Source of the DNA: Oscillospiraceae bacterium
GTDB taxonomy: Bacteria; Bacillota; Clostridia; Oscillospirales; Ruminococcaceae
Assembly: GCA_020054675.1 (NCBI GenBank)
Contig: JAIHAL010000001.1
Location: forward strand, 268,738-332,737
Reading direction: 5' to 3'
DNA length: 64,000 nt
The position numbers and the translations under genes are program-made. Shown here piece after piece: positions 55,116 through 63,064 of this stretch; within the stretch, counting starts at the first letter, position 1; every line of letters begins with the position of its first letter. The notes below the pieces were generated by a model that did no database searches, was not told the origin of the DNA, and was given only the letters and a program-made list of their open reading frames with translations.

Positions 55116-55144
55116 ATTATAGAATCATTTTTTCAATATGTCAA
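55116..55144 (-). promoter_or_regulatory. Promoter of thiGHSF
   Basis: Minus strand -35 TTGACA (55139-55144), 17-bp spacer, -10 TATAAT (55116-55121), both consensus, ending about 25 bases before the aptamer. It overlaps the 3' edge of the NUDIX gene by no coding bases. Confidence 0.85.
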
Positions 55145-55147
55145 TAC

Positions 55148-55786
55148 TTAATTGCCAATAAAATTTTCAGCCTCTTTAAGTATCTCCCTGTCCTGTTCAA
55201 AATTCAAGAGCCTTACAGCCTCATCAAATGGCACAAGCCAGCTTTGGAATATTTCGCTCTCTTGTACTTTTGCAGGTTTGTACTCATAATGTGAAAGAAA
55301 ATAAACACATTTTTTACAGGTATTATCAAAGGTTTTATATGTATATTCCATCCTAAAACCGTTTTTAATGGAAATTTCTATTCCGGTTTCTTCATAAACT
55401 TCCCTTTTGGCAGTTTCCTCTTCGTTTTCTCCAAGCTCTATATGTCCTTTCGGAAAACCTATGTGCCCGCTTTCATTTTTTATTATAAAATACTTGCGCA
55501 TTCCCTCATGGTTTGTATATATAACCGCTCCGCAGGTTTTCTCATAAAAGCATTTTATTTTCTCATTTTGAGGTATTTTAAGGAATTCCTTTATTTGAGG
55601 CTCATAAAAAATTTCATTCTCACCGCACACAACAAAAGTATCTTTATAAACTGCAATTATTCTGCCCATTGAAGCAGTATGGCCTATGATTTTTGCAGGG
55701 TTTCCCAAAACCGAATGATTGCCAGAATCATCTAAATTTATCTTCACAACTTCGCCAAGTTTTTTTAAAAGCTCGTTTTCCGGCAT
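55148..55786 (-). CDS. NUDIX hydrolase with extra N-terminal domain
   Basis: About 212 residues from ATG 55786 (MPENELL), with AGGTGG upstream; the longest frame uses a TTG ten codons earlier. A C-terminal NUDIX domain (about 95-212) has an intact box: GHIELGENEEETAKREVYEETGI in the GX5EX7REUXEEXGU pattern. The first ~90 residues are not a known NUDIX part; they contain beta-rich segments (INLDDSGNHSVLGNPAKIIGHTAS) and may be a separate small-beta domain. Substrate unknown. Its promoter was not clearly seen. Confidence 0.75.
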   Translation of the reverse strand: MPENELLKKLGEVVKINLDDSGNHSVLGNPAKIIGHTASMGRIIAVYKDTFVVCGENEIFYEPQIKEFLKIPQNEKIKCFYEKTCGAVIYTNHEGMRKYFIIKNESGHIGFPKGHIELGENEEETAKREVYEETGIEISIKNGFRMEYTYKTFDNTCKKCVYFLSHYEYKPAKVQESEIFQSWLVPFDEAVRLLNFEQDREILKEAENFIGN

Positions 55787-55896
55787 TAAATGTTCCACCT
55801 TTTCTTTTAAATCCAAACATTTAAGGCAAAATCAAAAATTGATGCATTTTTTCTATATTACACAAAATAACAAAAAAATTATTGCTATTTAAAATT

Positions 55897-55935
55897 TAAA
55901 AGCCGATGAACCGATAACAGACTCATCGGCTTTTA
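55897..55935 (-). terminator. Terminator after the RNHCP gene
   Basis: A 12-bp perfect stem AAAAGCCGATGA/TCATCGGCTTTT with a 13-base loop. A or T tracts on both sides make it bidirectional. Confidence 0.8.
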
Positions 55936-55950
55936 TTTAAGGTTATATTA

Positions 55951-56376
55951 TTATTTAATCCGACCGTCCCCGCCCATTAAAGTCGTCATCTCTTCAATGC
56001 TTTCCAATGGAAACGGCGGCTGTGCCACAGGCTTCATAGCAAGCGACATCAGCTTCATCGGGTTATCATCTGCTGCAATACGGTTTGAACTCAAATGTCC
56101 GCAAATTCGGCATCTGTGGATAATTGCCCACTCTCCGTTCTTACGGACCCAAACGGCTATCGGCTCCATGATACCGCCGCAATCAGCCTCACGGTCTCCT
56201 GGTTCATTGTCCACATGAAGACTGCTCAAACAATTTGGACAGTGATTTCTGTGCTCCGTTCCAGCACCATATGGCACCACAATTCTTCCGCAAACCTTGC
56301 AAGTAAATGTATCATTGCAGGCATGAGTTTTATAATAACCTTTTTCAAATGATTTTTTCTTGTTTTCCCTATTCAT
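55951..56376 (-). CDS. RNHCP domain protein
   Basis: A 141-residue zinc-ribbon-like protein of the RNHCP family, named after its RNHCP motif, here in the TEHRNHCPNCLSS segment. Cysteine pairs CKVC, CPNC and CRIC point to bound metal. RGHCP-like repeats are linked with translation by name only; no function is established. AGGAGG lies nine bases before the ATG. The message has an unusually long leader (about 250 bases) with a promoter at 56631-56659, a small uORF and strong hairpins, so expression is probably controlled after transcription starts. Confidence 0.85.
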   Translation of the reverse strand: MNRENKKKSFEKGYYKTHACNDTFTCKVCGRIVVPYGAGTEHRNHCPNCLSSLHVDNEPGDREADCGGIMEPIAVWVRKNGEWAIIHRCRICGHLSSNRIAADDNPMKLMSLAMKPVAQPPFPLESIEEMTTLMGGDGRIK

Positions 56377-56400
56377 GGGAATTATCCTCCTAAAAGTAAA

Positions 56401-56630
56401 ATTAAAGCTTTTGGGAGGTTTTGCTAAGATTGTATCGGCAAACCTCCCGGTCAGCCTGCAATCTCCTTATTATTATTTTTCATAAATCATATCTCCTTAA
56501 AATAAAATTTTATATAATCAAGCCTTATGGCCGGATTAGCTTAATTTTTCAAATATTACAGCCTGCCCTTTCGGATTTTGAATCCTCGCATTTTTTTCTG
56601 CAATCATTCAATATGTAATATTTACTAATC
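56401..56630 (-). promoter_or_regulatory. Structured leader of the RNHCP gene with candidate regulatory RNA
   Basis: This is the stretch of about 320 bases without a gene before RNHCP. Read on the minus strand it holds, in order: a 10-bp pairing AAATATTACA/TGTAATATTT (56551-56560 with 56614-56623) enclosing a small hairpin GGATT/AATCC (56573-56585); a ribosome site and an 11-codon uORF; and an 11-12-bp hairpin GGGAGGTTTGC/GCAAAACCTCCC (56413-56448). The CCTCCC arm could alternatively pair with the AGGAGG ribosome site of the RNHCP gene. I do not recognise the fold as a named riboswitch. Confidence 0.5.
56451..56483 (-). CDS. Candidate leader peptide (10 residues)
   Basis: ATG at 56483 is preceded by AAGGAG at suitable spacing and encodes MKNNNKEIAG before TGA. 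It ends three bases before the strong hairpin of the leader, the geometry of translational attenuators. No independent evidence of translation exists. Confidence 0.4.
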   Translation of the reverse strand: MKNNNKEIAG

Positions 56631-56659
56631 ATTATATACCCATGTTGTTTGTTTGTCAA
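56631..56659 (-). promoter_or_regulatory. Promoter of the RNHCP gene
   Basis: Minus strand -35 TTGACA (56654-56659), 17-bp spacer, -10 TATAAT (56631-56636), both consensus. It starts about 250 bases before the coding sequence. Confidence 0.8.
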
Positions 56660-56695
56660 TCTATACTTTTTAATAATTCACATTGCAATCAGAAA

Positions 56696-57385
56696 TCATA
56701 CCGTATATCTATCCTCAAATTCTTTCATTGTAAGCGAAATGTTAAGATTTGAATTGCGGCATCTTAATTCATCTATAAATTTCTTGCTGTCCTGCAAAGG
56801 ATTTATCGTTACAATGTAAACAAGCTCAAAAAGCGTTCCGAAATCACTGGTTTTTATATTTTTAAGACTCCAGCTCTCAGTATATTTATCAAGAACATCG
56901 TCAAAAAGCCCTTGAAAATTAAGATCTTCCGGAATGGTGATTTTCAATTGCATAAGACTTCTTTTAGGCTTTCCAAACTTGAAGAAATCCATAACAAGCA
57001 TTATTGCGCTTAAAATCACAACAAAAATCACGCCGTAAGCAATATATCCAAGTCCGCAGGAAAGTCCTATTGCAAGTACAAAAGCAACATAAGCAATGTC
57101 CTTCGGGTCGCCGGGTGCGCTTCTGAATCTCACAAGACTGAATGCTCCCGCCAAACTGAATGCCCTTGCAACACTATTTCCAATAAGCATTATTATAACC
57201 GCTATTATTGCCGGAAGCATTATAAGAGTAGCCACAAATCCCGCGGAATAGCCCTCTTTTTTATGAGTTGCCATGTAAACAAAGCTTATTGCAAAACCCA
57301 TGACCAAAGCTGCGCAAAGCGAAGCAAGCATTGCAGGCAAAGTAAGTGTTTCATCTATAATTGAATTAAGCAAAAAGTCAAACAT
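56696..57385 (-). CDS. DUF4956 membrane protein
   Basis: A 229-residue protein with four hydrophobic segments in the N-terminal half (about 15-40, 50-75, 95-120 and 120-140). The SLAGAFSLVRFRSAPGDPKDIAYVAF segment is the DUF4956 core. The C-terminal cytoplasmic region (about 150-229) has an ACT-like alternation of strands and helices. DUF4956 proteins commonly accompany VTC-domain and CotH-like or Cthe_2159-like genes, as here. Role unknown. Last gene of the operon, 4 bp after the VTC gene. Confidence 0.85.
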   Translation of the reverse strand: MFDFLLNSIIDETLTLPAMLASLCAALVMGFAISFVYMATHKKEGYSAGFVATLIMLPAIIAVIIMLIGNSVARAFSLAGAFSLVRFRSAPGDPKDIAYVAFVLAIGLSCGLGYIAYGVIFVVILSAIMLVMDFFKFGKPKRSLMQLKITIPEDLNFQGLFDDVLDKYTESWSLKNIKTSDFGTLFELVYIVTINPLQDSKKFIDELRCRNSNLNISLTMKEFEDRYTV

Positions 57386-57389
57386 CTTA

Positions 57390-58187
57390 TTATCTCCCTT
57401 TTATATATTCGCAATATGCATTATTATGAAAAATTATTACGTTTCCTCTATATAAATTGTAATCCGTATTGCTCTTTTCAAGACAATATTTTGTGTATGC
57501 GGCCCCGTATTTTGAAAACCCGGAAGAATAAATTTTAAGTTCCGAAAGCAATGTTGCAAGCCATTTTGGAACCGCATTTGAAATTTTAATTTCCATTAAA
57601 TATTTGTCATCGTCCAAAAGCTTCTCACCTTCAGGCGGATATTCCAGCGAGAGATTTTCTCTTCTTGCTAAAATATCCTTATCAAAAGTAACACGAAATT
57701 CTTTATCATCCTTTCCAAAGAAAGCCATCCGATTATAGCCTATAAAAACTGACGGCACCAAAATATTATTTTTAAAGAAATATTCCAGCTCGTTTGCTAC
57801 CTGATTTGCCATATACCCGTCCAGCTTCGGCTTTTCGCCTAACGCTACAAATTTTTCGGCTTCTTCAAGCGTCATTTCAGCACGTCTTTTATGGACTATG
57901 CCGGCTGTTTTTTTCTTTATCTCCAAAAAGACCTTATCTTTTTGAGAAATATTTGCGTTGTAGCTCCTCAATCTTAATTTTTCCTTGTGGTTTGGTTTTG
58001 AAAGCGAATGCCTTATAAAATAATTGTCAGGAGTATCATAATAAATATTGTATATGCCGTAAAAATTATCGTCTTTGCAATATTTATCACTTTCCATATA
58101 TATTTTTAAGATTGGAATAAGCTTTTCAAATTGTTCCTTTGTAATTATAAATTTAAGCTCATAACGCTTAAACGAAGTTATTGCCAT
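57390..58187 (-). CDS. VTC-domain (polyphosphate polymerase fold) protein
   Basis: A 265-residue protein of the VTC tunnel-domain family, related to the catalytic domain of yeast vacuolar polyphosphate polymerase. The FKRYELKFIITKEQF start, the YYDTPDNYFIRHS segment, LRLRSYN, LEIKKK and the MEIKIS strands form the basic tunnel with alternating charged residues. No catalytic activity is proven for the bacterial proteins in this context. It lies between the phosphodiester glycosidase gene and DUF4956. Confidence 0.85.
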   Translation of the reverse strand: MAITSFKRYELKFIITKEQFEKLIPILKIYMESDKYCKDDNFYGIYNIYYDTPDNYFIRHSLSKPNHKEKLRLRSYNANISQKDKVFLEIKKKTAGIVHKRRAEMTLEEAEKFVALGEKPKLDGYMANQVANELEYFFKNNILVPSVFIGYNRMAFFGKDDKEFRVTFDKDILARRENLSLEYPPEGEKLLDDDKYLMEIKISNAVPKWLATLLSELKIYSSGFSKYGAAYTKYCLEKSNTDYNLYRGNVIIFHNNAYCEYIKGR

Positions 58188-58198
58188 AAAAATCCCTC

Positions 58199-59140
58199 CT
58201 AACCTATATACAAAATATCGCTGACACCGCGCTCTTTGTTTTTGCCGAGAGGATTATTAACCACCCTGCCGTTGAAATACATTGTAGAAGAGCCGCCTCC
58301 GTCAAGATTATATGCCTGCGTGCACCCAAGGTCTTTAAAAATTTGGGCAAATTCCGTAAGAGTAACTCCAACACTGTAATTTTTACTTCTGCCATCCGCA
58401 ACAATAAAGACAAAATGATTTGGTTCAATAATTCCTATGCCTGTCCTTGGCTGATTCCCTTGAATTGAATGGTTCCCAAAATTGGTATCCACTTCAATGC
58501 TTTCTATTCCCGATGGAATTTGTGAATCAACAAGTATTGCCGGCCCAAAAGAAAGAGTATTCCAAACGCCTTCATTCAAAAGCTCTTCCGCCGAAGTTTT
58601 AGTTTCATCATATGCCTTCATGCTGCCGTCTTTATAGATTGCAAGCCCTGTACGAGCCGGTTTGTCACGGTAAATTACGCCATTTCTTATCACTATCCCG
58701 TCATCCCTAAAACCGTAATAGTCGCCGTTTATTGCAAAAATGGCATCATTTTCACTTGCAATCTTAGATGTGTATTCAATTATGTTCGTTCCAAACTGAT
58801 TTTTGGCAAAAGCAGATTTTAATTGTGTTGCATCCGAAAGCACCACATCGGCAACATAATACACCAATGGCCCATCACTGTTATTTTGTGAAACTTCACT
58901 TATGGAAATTTTTATTCCGTTGTCTTCATAATTCCAATCATCAACTTTTTCTTCGGAGGAAGAAAGCGAAAGGCTTTTTATTTCTTCCTCCGAACTATAA
59001 ACTTCCTGTTCATACTGCTCAACATTTGAAATTTGGACATGTTCAATTAAATATCTGTCGGCAAAATAATACAGTATGGATGAAACAACAGCAAATATCG
59101 CCAAAACAATAAATAAAGGCTTTTTTATTATTTTTTTCAT
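58199..59140 (-). CDS. Phosphodiester glycosidase family (NAGPA) membrane-anchored protein
   Basis: About 313 residues from ATG 59140, with AAGGG upstream; the longer frame runs through the end of the preceding gene. An N-terminal membrane anchor (about 8-25) is followed by an extracytoplasmic domain with the NAGPA signature: NGDYYGFRDDGIVIRNG, RTGLAIYKDG, QPRTGIGI and the NLDGGGSSTMYFNG glycine loop. Family members include the mammalian enzyme uncovering mannose-6-phosphate and bacterial exopolysaccharide-associated proteins. The substrate here may be a wall glycopolymer; this is inference. It starts 4 bp after the lipoprotein gene stop. Confidence 0.85.
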   Translation of the reverse strand: MKKIIKKPLFIVLAIFAVVSSILYYFADRYLIEHVQISNVEQYEQEVYSSEEEIKSLSLSSSEEKVDDWNYEDNGIKISISEVSQNNSDGPLVYYVADVVLSDATQLKSAFAKNQFGTNIIEYTSKIASENDAIFAINGDYYGFRDDGIVIRNGVIYRDKPARTGLAIYKDGSMKAYDETKTSAEELLNEGVWNTLSFGPAILVDSQIPSGIESIEVDTNFGNHSIQGNQPRTGIGIIEPNHFVFIVADGRSKNYSVGVTLTEFAQIFKDLGCTQAYNLDGGGSSTMYFNGRVVNNPLGKNKERGVSDILYIG

Positions 59141-59144
59141 ATGC

Positions 59145-61085
59145 TTACCCTTGACCCGCTGTACTTGTTGTACCCTCCATTGCACCCGGCTGGAATTTTC
59201 TTCTGCCATCAGGATTCCCGCCCATTCTTCCCGGGCCACCGCCCATTTTGGACGCCTGTCCAACCGTTGTTACTTTAGATGAAACTTCAAAGCTTTTATA
59301 TTCGCTTCCCCCGGAATAATTTCCTCCTGTATAAAGACCATTTTCATTCGTTCCCGTGCTTGTTCCGCCGGTATATACTGAATAAGTCCCTTCTTTTATT
59401 TCAGGCGAACAGAAAACTACCGATTGATATGTTTTAGATGGTGCAAAAGTGAATATTTCTTCTCCGGAAGATGTTTGCAAATGTACAAGAGTTCCCGCAG
59501 AAAGCTTTGAATCAAAGTTTATCATTAACGAATATTGCGACGAAGAATCACTTGGCACCTGAGCCATTCCGGAGCTTCCGACAGCTAAAAGCCATCCGCC
59601 GTCCATTTTAAATGTTCCGTTGTAATCCATAGCTCCGTTACCGTCATTTTCAGGCCCGTTTACTATAACAGTGCCATTTGTCATTGTAATTGAACCGTTT
59701 GAATCAAGGCCATCTCCTGAGGCATTAACTAAAATATATCCGCCATTGATGTAAAGCTGGTTGTTTATGGAATCTGCAAATTCATTTTGTCCCGGTCTGC
59801 CGTTTATGGATGAGCCATCATTCCCGCCGGCTATATTTATTCCGTCGTCGCTTGAAACCACATATATATTGCCGTTATTTATAGTTATTACAGAGCTTTC
59901 AAGTCCTTCATATGATTTTGAAATTGAAATTTCTCCATTATCAATAAGCATTTCACCATCGGCATGAATCCCATCATCCCCCGATAAAATTGTCAATATT
60001 CCGGAAGAAATTTTAATATTTCCGTTTGAATGTACTGAATCATCAGCAGAATTTACACCTATTTCACCACCGTTTACAACTATTCCCGACGTTGCTTTTA
60101 TGCCTTTTTTACTTTCGGTTTCTTCAGTACTTTGCTGTACGGTTTGAGAAACTCCATTTGAACTTCCGCCGCCGGATGTAATGCTTATTTCACCACCTGT
60201 TACAGCAGCTGTTGTTTCAGCTTGGATTCCGTCATTGGCGCAAATTATATTCAATTTTCCGCCTTCTATCAAAACAAAGCCTTTTTCCGCATCTTCATCG
60301 TTTGTGGATTTAATTCCGTCATTCTGCGCCGAAACAGAAATATTTCCATCCTTTACTGAAACAAAATCCCGTCCTTTTATTCCATCTCCGGTTGAATTTA
60401 TAATAATATTGCCGCTTGAAATCCTTAATTCATCCTTGCTTGTTATGCCGTCATTATAATTCGCATTAATTGTCAATGTTCCTGTACCATTTATAGTTAG
60501 ATTACTTTTGCTGAATAAGGCTGCATCAGGCTCGCTCTTTTCAGCATCATCAAAAACATAATTTGTTCCATCCGAAAGAGTATTTTGAGTGCCGTCGGCA
60601 AGTGTTAAAACAACCTTATCTGCATTTTTTACATAAATAGCGGAAGAATTTGAGCATGAAATGCTTGCTCCATTAAGAATAAGCTTTACTGTTCCTGAAC
60701 CAGAAACGTCTACAACTATCTGCCCCTCGCTTAAAGTTCCGCTTAATGCATATGTTCCTGCCGAATTTATTGTTATGGTTCCATTTTTTATCGAAACGCC
60801 TTTTCCGCTTGCCTGTGCGGAAGAACCGTCAAGTTTTATTTGAATGGCATTTGATGCGTCCGCCGCTTCGGTATCCTCACTTGCATATTCAACCGATGGT
60901 GTTTTTAAATCAGAAACAGAAGCCACAGTTGACGTTTGTGCGGTCGATACAGATGAAGATTGGGATGAAGTGCTTCCATTTGATGATTCACTCTGCAAAG
61001 AGCAGGACGATATCAGAACAGTACTTGTAAAAAAAGCTAAAACAACGCTTAACATTTGGTATTTTTTAAAATCAAACGAACTCAT
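59145..61085 (-). CDS. Cthe_2159-like carbohydrate-binding surface lipoprotein
   Basis: A 646-residue predicted lipoprotein. The signal peptide (about 10-28) ends in the lipobox LISSC. A Ser/Thr-rich linker follows, then a long repetitive right-handed beta-helix (about 80-480) with many DGI, SGNIII and NGGEI-type turns, typical of the Cthe_2159 family of cellulose- or pectin-binding proteins. The C-terminal part has a beta-sandwich-like domain and a Gly/Met-rich tail (GGGPGRMGGNPDGRRKF). AAGGA precedes the ATG. First gene of the operon with the NAGPA, VTC and DUF4956 genes. Confidence 0.85.
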   Translation of the reverse strand: MSSFDFKKYQMLSVVLAFFTSTVLISSCSLQSESSNGSTSSQSSSVSTAQTSTVASVSDLKTPSVEYASEDTEAADASNAIQIKLDGSSAQASGKGVSIKNGTITINSAGTYALSGTLSEGQIVVDVSGSGTVKLILNGASISCSNSSAIYVKNADKVVLTLADGTQNTLSDGTNYVFDDAEKSEPDAALFSKSNLTINGTGTLTINANYNDGITSKDELRISSGNIIINSTGDGIKGRDFVSVKDGNISVSAQNDGIKSTNDEDAEKGFVLIEGGKLNIICANDGIQAETTAAVTGGEISITSGGGSSNGVSQTVQQSTEETESKKGIKATSGIVVNGGEIGVNSADDSVHSNGNIKISSGILTILSGDDGIHADGEMLIDNGEISISKSYEGLESSVITINNGNIYVVSSDDGINIAGGNDGSSINGRPGQNEFADSINNQLYINGGYILVNASGDGLDSNGSITMTNGTVIVNGPENDGNGAMDYNGTFKMDGGWLLAVGSSGMAQVPSDSSSQYSLMINFDSKLSAGTLVHLQTSSGEEIFTFAPSKTYQSVVFCSPEIKEGTYSVYTGGTSTGTNENGLYTGGNYSGGSEYKSFEVSSKVTTVGQASKMGGGPGRMGGNPDGRRKFQPGAMEGTTSTAGQG

Positions 61086-61317
61086 GACATTTTTCCTTTC
61101 AAAAAGCTAATTAAAAATCTTGTAAAATCCATATGTATTTCAATTGTTTAAAATATAAACTTTTCTTGTGATTGCTTAATGAAAAAAATGTGATAAGAAG
61201 CACAAAATTAAATGAAAGCATGGCACCCTTTGCAACACAAAAATGCCATACTTTTGCCACAAATATTCTCTTTAAAGAAAAATTAAAAATAAATTTTAAT
61301 TAAGTGCAAAAAAACGC
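61086..61317. other. Intergenic region with no clear gene
   Basis: About 290 bp between the lipoprotein gene and the initiator tRNA. It is AT-rich. A loose GCATGGCA/TGCCAT pairing lies near 61218-61252. No confident promoter for the lipoprotein operon could be picked; the promoter of the tRNA is at its right edge. Confidence 0.4.
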
Positions 61318-61346
61318 TTGACAAAAGTTTTATGTTATGTTATTAT
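61318..61346 (+). promoter_or_regulatory. Promoter of the initiator tRNA
   Basis: Plus strand -35 TTGACA (61318-61323), 17-bp spacer, -10 TATTAT (61341-61346), 31 bp before the tRNA. Confidence 0.8.
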
Positions 61347-61377
61347 TGTTAAGCACTTTGATTGAGGTAAAAAATAT

Positions 61378-61454
<77 letters not shown>

Positions 61455-61463
61455 CTTGTGTTT

Positions 61464-61495
61464 AAGTCGCCAGTTTCTAACTGGCGACTTTTTAC
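61464..61495 (+). terminator. Terminator of the initiator tRNA
   Basis: A perfect 12-bp stem AAGTCGCCAGTT/AACTGGCGACTT with a three-base loop, followed by TTTTT. Confidence 0.9.
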
Positions 61496-62658
61496 ATTTT
61501 CAGCCGAATCACTCACAGCATGGATAGTAATTCCGTCGTCGCCCTATATCAACGCTTACAATATACTCTTTCAGAATTTCTTTATCGGCCAAGTGTGTAC
61601 TAACGGATTCGGTAAAAATTCCGGATTCGATCGCTTTAAAGATGTTGTCGTGCTAAAATATAGTTATAACACCCATATTCAAATTGATATAATAAAAATT
61701 ACAAAAAAAGAGCTAAAAAACAATGGAAAATTACAACAGTGAGACTATACCTTGAAAACAGGCGCAGTATTCGGAGCCTTTCTGATGAACTCAACATATC
61801 TAAATCAGGAATATCGAACTGAATAAAAAAATATTGTAAAAAATGTCAAACAAATCGAAACCAAGGCAGAATATGATTTAATGTCGAAAAATCTGCGGTT
61901 GCGCAAACAACTTGAAGAAGCTGAAAAAGAGGTTCTGTTCTTATAAAAAAAGCGGCGGCATTCTTCGCGAAGGAAATCGATTAGCGTTATAAACGATCTT
62001 CTTTGCTGGCAAGAATTAGAGTAATAAAATTCAAGTCAGAAAGGAAGATTTTTTATGTCGATGATACCAAAGTAAGTTATCCGTGAACTGATTAAAAAAG
62101 TATTACCTCTCTCAACCTGCGTCTGACGGGGATTAGTGGAATAGGGTAAAATAAAAGCAGCGATTTTCATCGCCGCTTCCCACAGTTTTATCCCACAGCC
62201 TGCGTCGGGGTGCTCAAAACATTGCCCTGTTTGGCTGCAATTTTAGTATACCAAATTTTTGCTGTTAAATGCATTTACACAGTTTTATTTTTAGAACCTT
62301 TTCGAGGGCTGACATATAACCTGACAACTTAACTATCAGATGGAGTCTTTATGGACTTGTTCCGGCGAAGTAATAGTTTCACTTTTTTCTCATGTTAACA
62401 ATTTCCATTATAATGCAAAAAAACTTAAAATAAAAGGCTTTTTTACACTATCAATCTTTTACCCTTGTTATCAATACTACGCACTCAACGTGAAATTTTT
62501 AGGCCATTTTACACTTTTGAAAAATGCAACAAAAAACGCTGTGTTTAAACGTATTTGTAATATACCCTAACCTCTCAACAATCTTTTTTGATTAGGCTAT
62601 TTTACGTTGCCATGACAATAGCTTTTGCTCCAAAAAGTCTAAGAGCCTTTAATCAATC
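61496..62658. other. Gene-poor degenerate region
   Basis: About 1.16 kb without an intact gene. It contains the IS3-like remnant at 61740-61985, an imperfect hairpin AGCAGCGAT/ATCGCCGCT (62156-62177), and the octamer CCTGCGTC repeated directly at 62116-62123 and 62199-62206. The remainder is AT-rich with scattered stops in all frames. Base composition and decay suggest old mobile DNA. Confidence 0.55.
61740..61985 (+). pseudogene. Decayed IS3-family transposase OrfA
   Basis: In one frame VRLYLENRRSIRSLSDEL, NISKSGISN, then a TGA where the family has Trp, then IKKYCKKC; this is the helix-turn-helix of IS3-type OrfA. After a frameshift the leucine-zipper part reads LMSKNLRLRKQLEEAEKEVL, and after another shift the hallmark IKKAAAFFAKEID and a stop. 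At least two frameshifts and one in-frame stop make it non-functional. No OrfB and no clear terminal inverted repeats were found. An ORF reported as 61458-61742 spans the tRNA terminator and is not a gene. Confidence 0.8.
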
Positions 62659-63015
62659 TTATTTTTTCTTTTTTGCCAGCTTTGCCGAAAGAGAATTCAA
62701 TTCATCAAGCATGGCCGGACGGCGCGGATATTTTTCCCTAAGTTCTTCAATTACTGACTCTGCTTCCGCAAGTCCGCCATACTCAAACAGCTTTTTAATG
62801 TTTCCGCATACTTGCTTATATTTTATACGGTTATCCGCCTCGGCCACTTCCCGGCGAATTACATCAAGACAAATTGAATATATTTCAGCTGGGTATTTCT
62901 CGGACAGCTGTTTGCCGTAGGTAAATACGCTTGACGGATATTCCCGTACTTTTTCAAGCAGAAGCTCAATTTCTTCCTCACGGGATAGGATATCCATATA
63001 CTTTTGTACATACAT
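62659..63015 (-). CDS. Hypothetical protein, probably a 5'-truncated remnant
   Basis: A 118-residue helical, highly charged protein I cannot name. The pattern LSEKYPAEIYSICLDVIRREVAEA and the C-terminal LREKYPRRPAMLDEL recall the helical-repeat tail of SWIM zinc-finger proteins, which would be a C-terminal part without its domain. No ribosome site precedes the ATG at 63015. A strong terminator (63030-63064) for the neighbouring gene lies directly upstream. Together these suggest a truncated, weakly or un-expressed fragment. Confidence 0.45.
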   Translation of the reverse strand: MYVQKYMDILSREEEIELLLEKVREYPSSVFTYGKQLSEKYPAEIYSICLDVIRREVAEADNRIKYKQVCGNIKKLFEYGGLAEAESVIEELREKYPRRPAMLDELNSLSAKLAKKKK

Positions 63016-63029
63016 GATATAAGTAATAA

Positions 63030-63064
63030 TTAAAAATACCCCAAAGATTATTCTTTGGGGTATT
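63030..63064 (-). terminator. Terminator overlapping the end of the RHH gene
   Basis: A perfect 13-bp stem AATACCCCAAAGA/TCTTTGGGGTATT with a four-base loop and TTTAATT after it on the minus strand. The 5' arm encodes the last residues of the RHH protein. Confidence 0.9.

Noticed and set aside
56534..56630. Outer GATTAG/CTAATC pairing in the RNHCP leader
   Set aside because: The 3' arm on the minus strand lies at the -10/transcription start boundary, so it is probably not in the RNA.
61458..61742. A 94-codon plus-strand ORF after the initiator tRNA
   Set aside because: It begins inside the tRNA terminator hairpin and has no ribosome site; the IS3 remnant overlaps its end.
62340..62570. A 76-codon plus-strand ORF in the degenerate zone
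   Set aside because: AT-rich, no ribosome site or promoter spacing, no recognisable domain.
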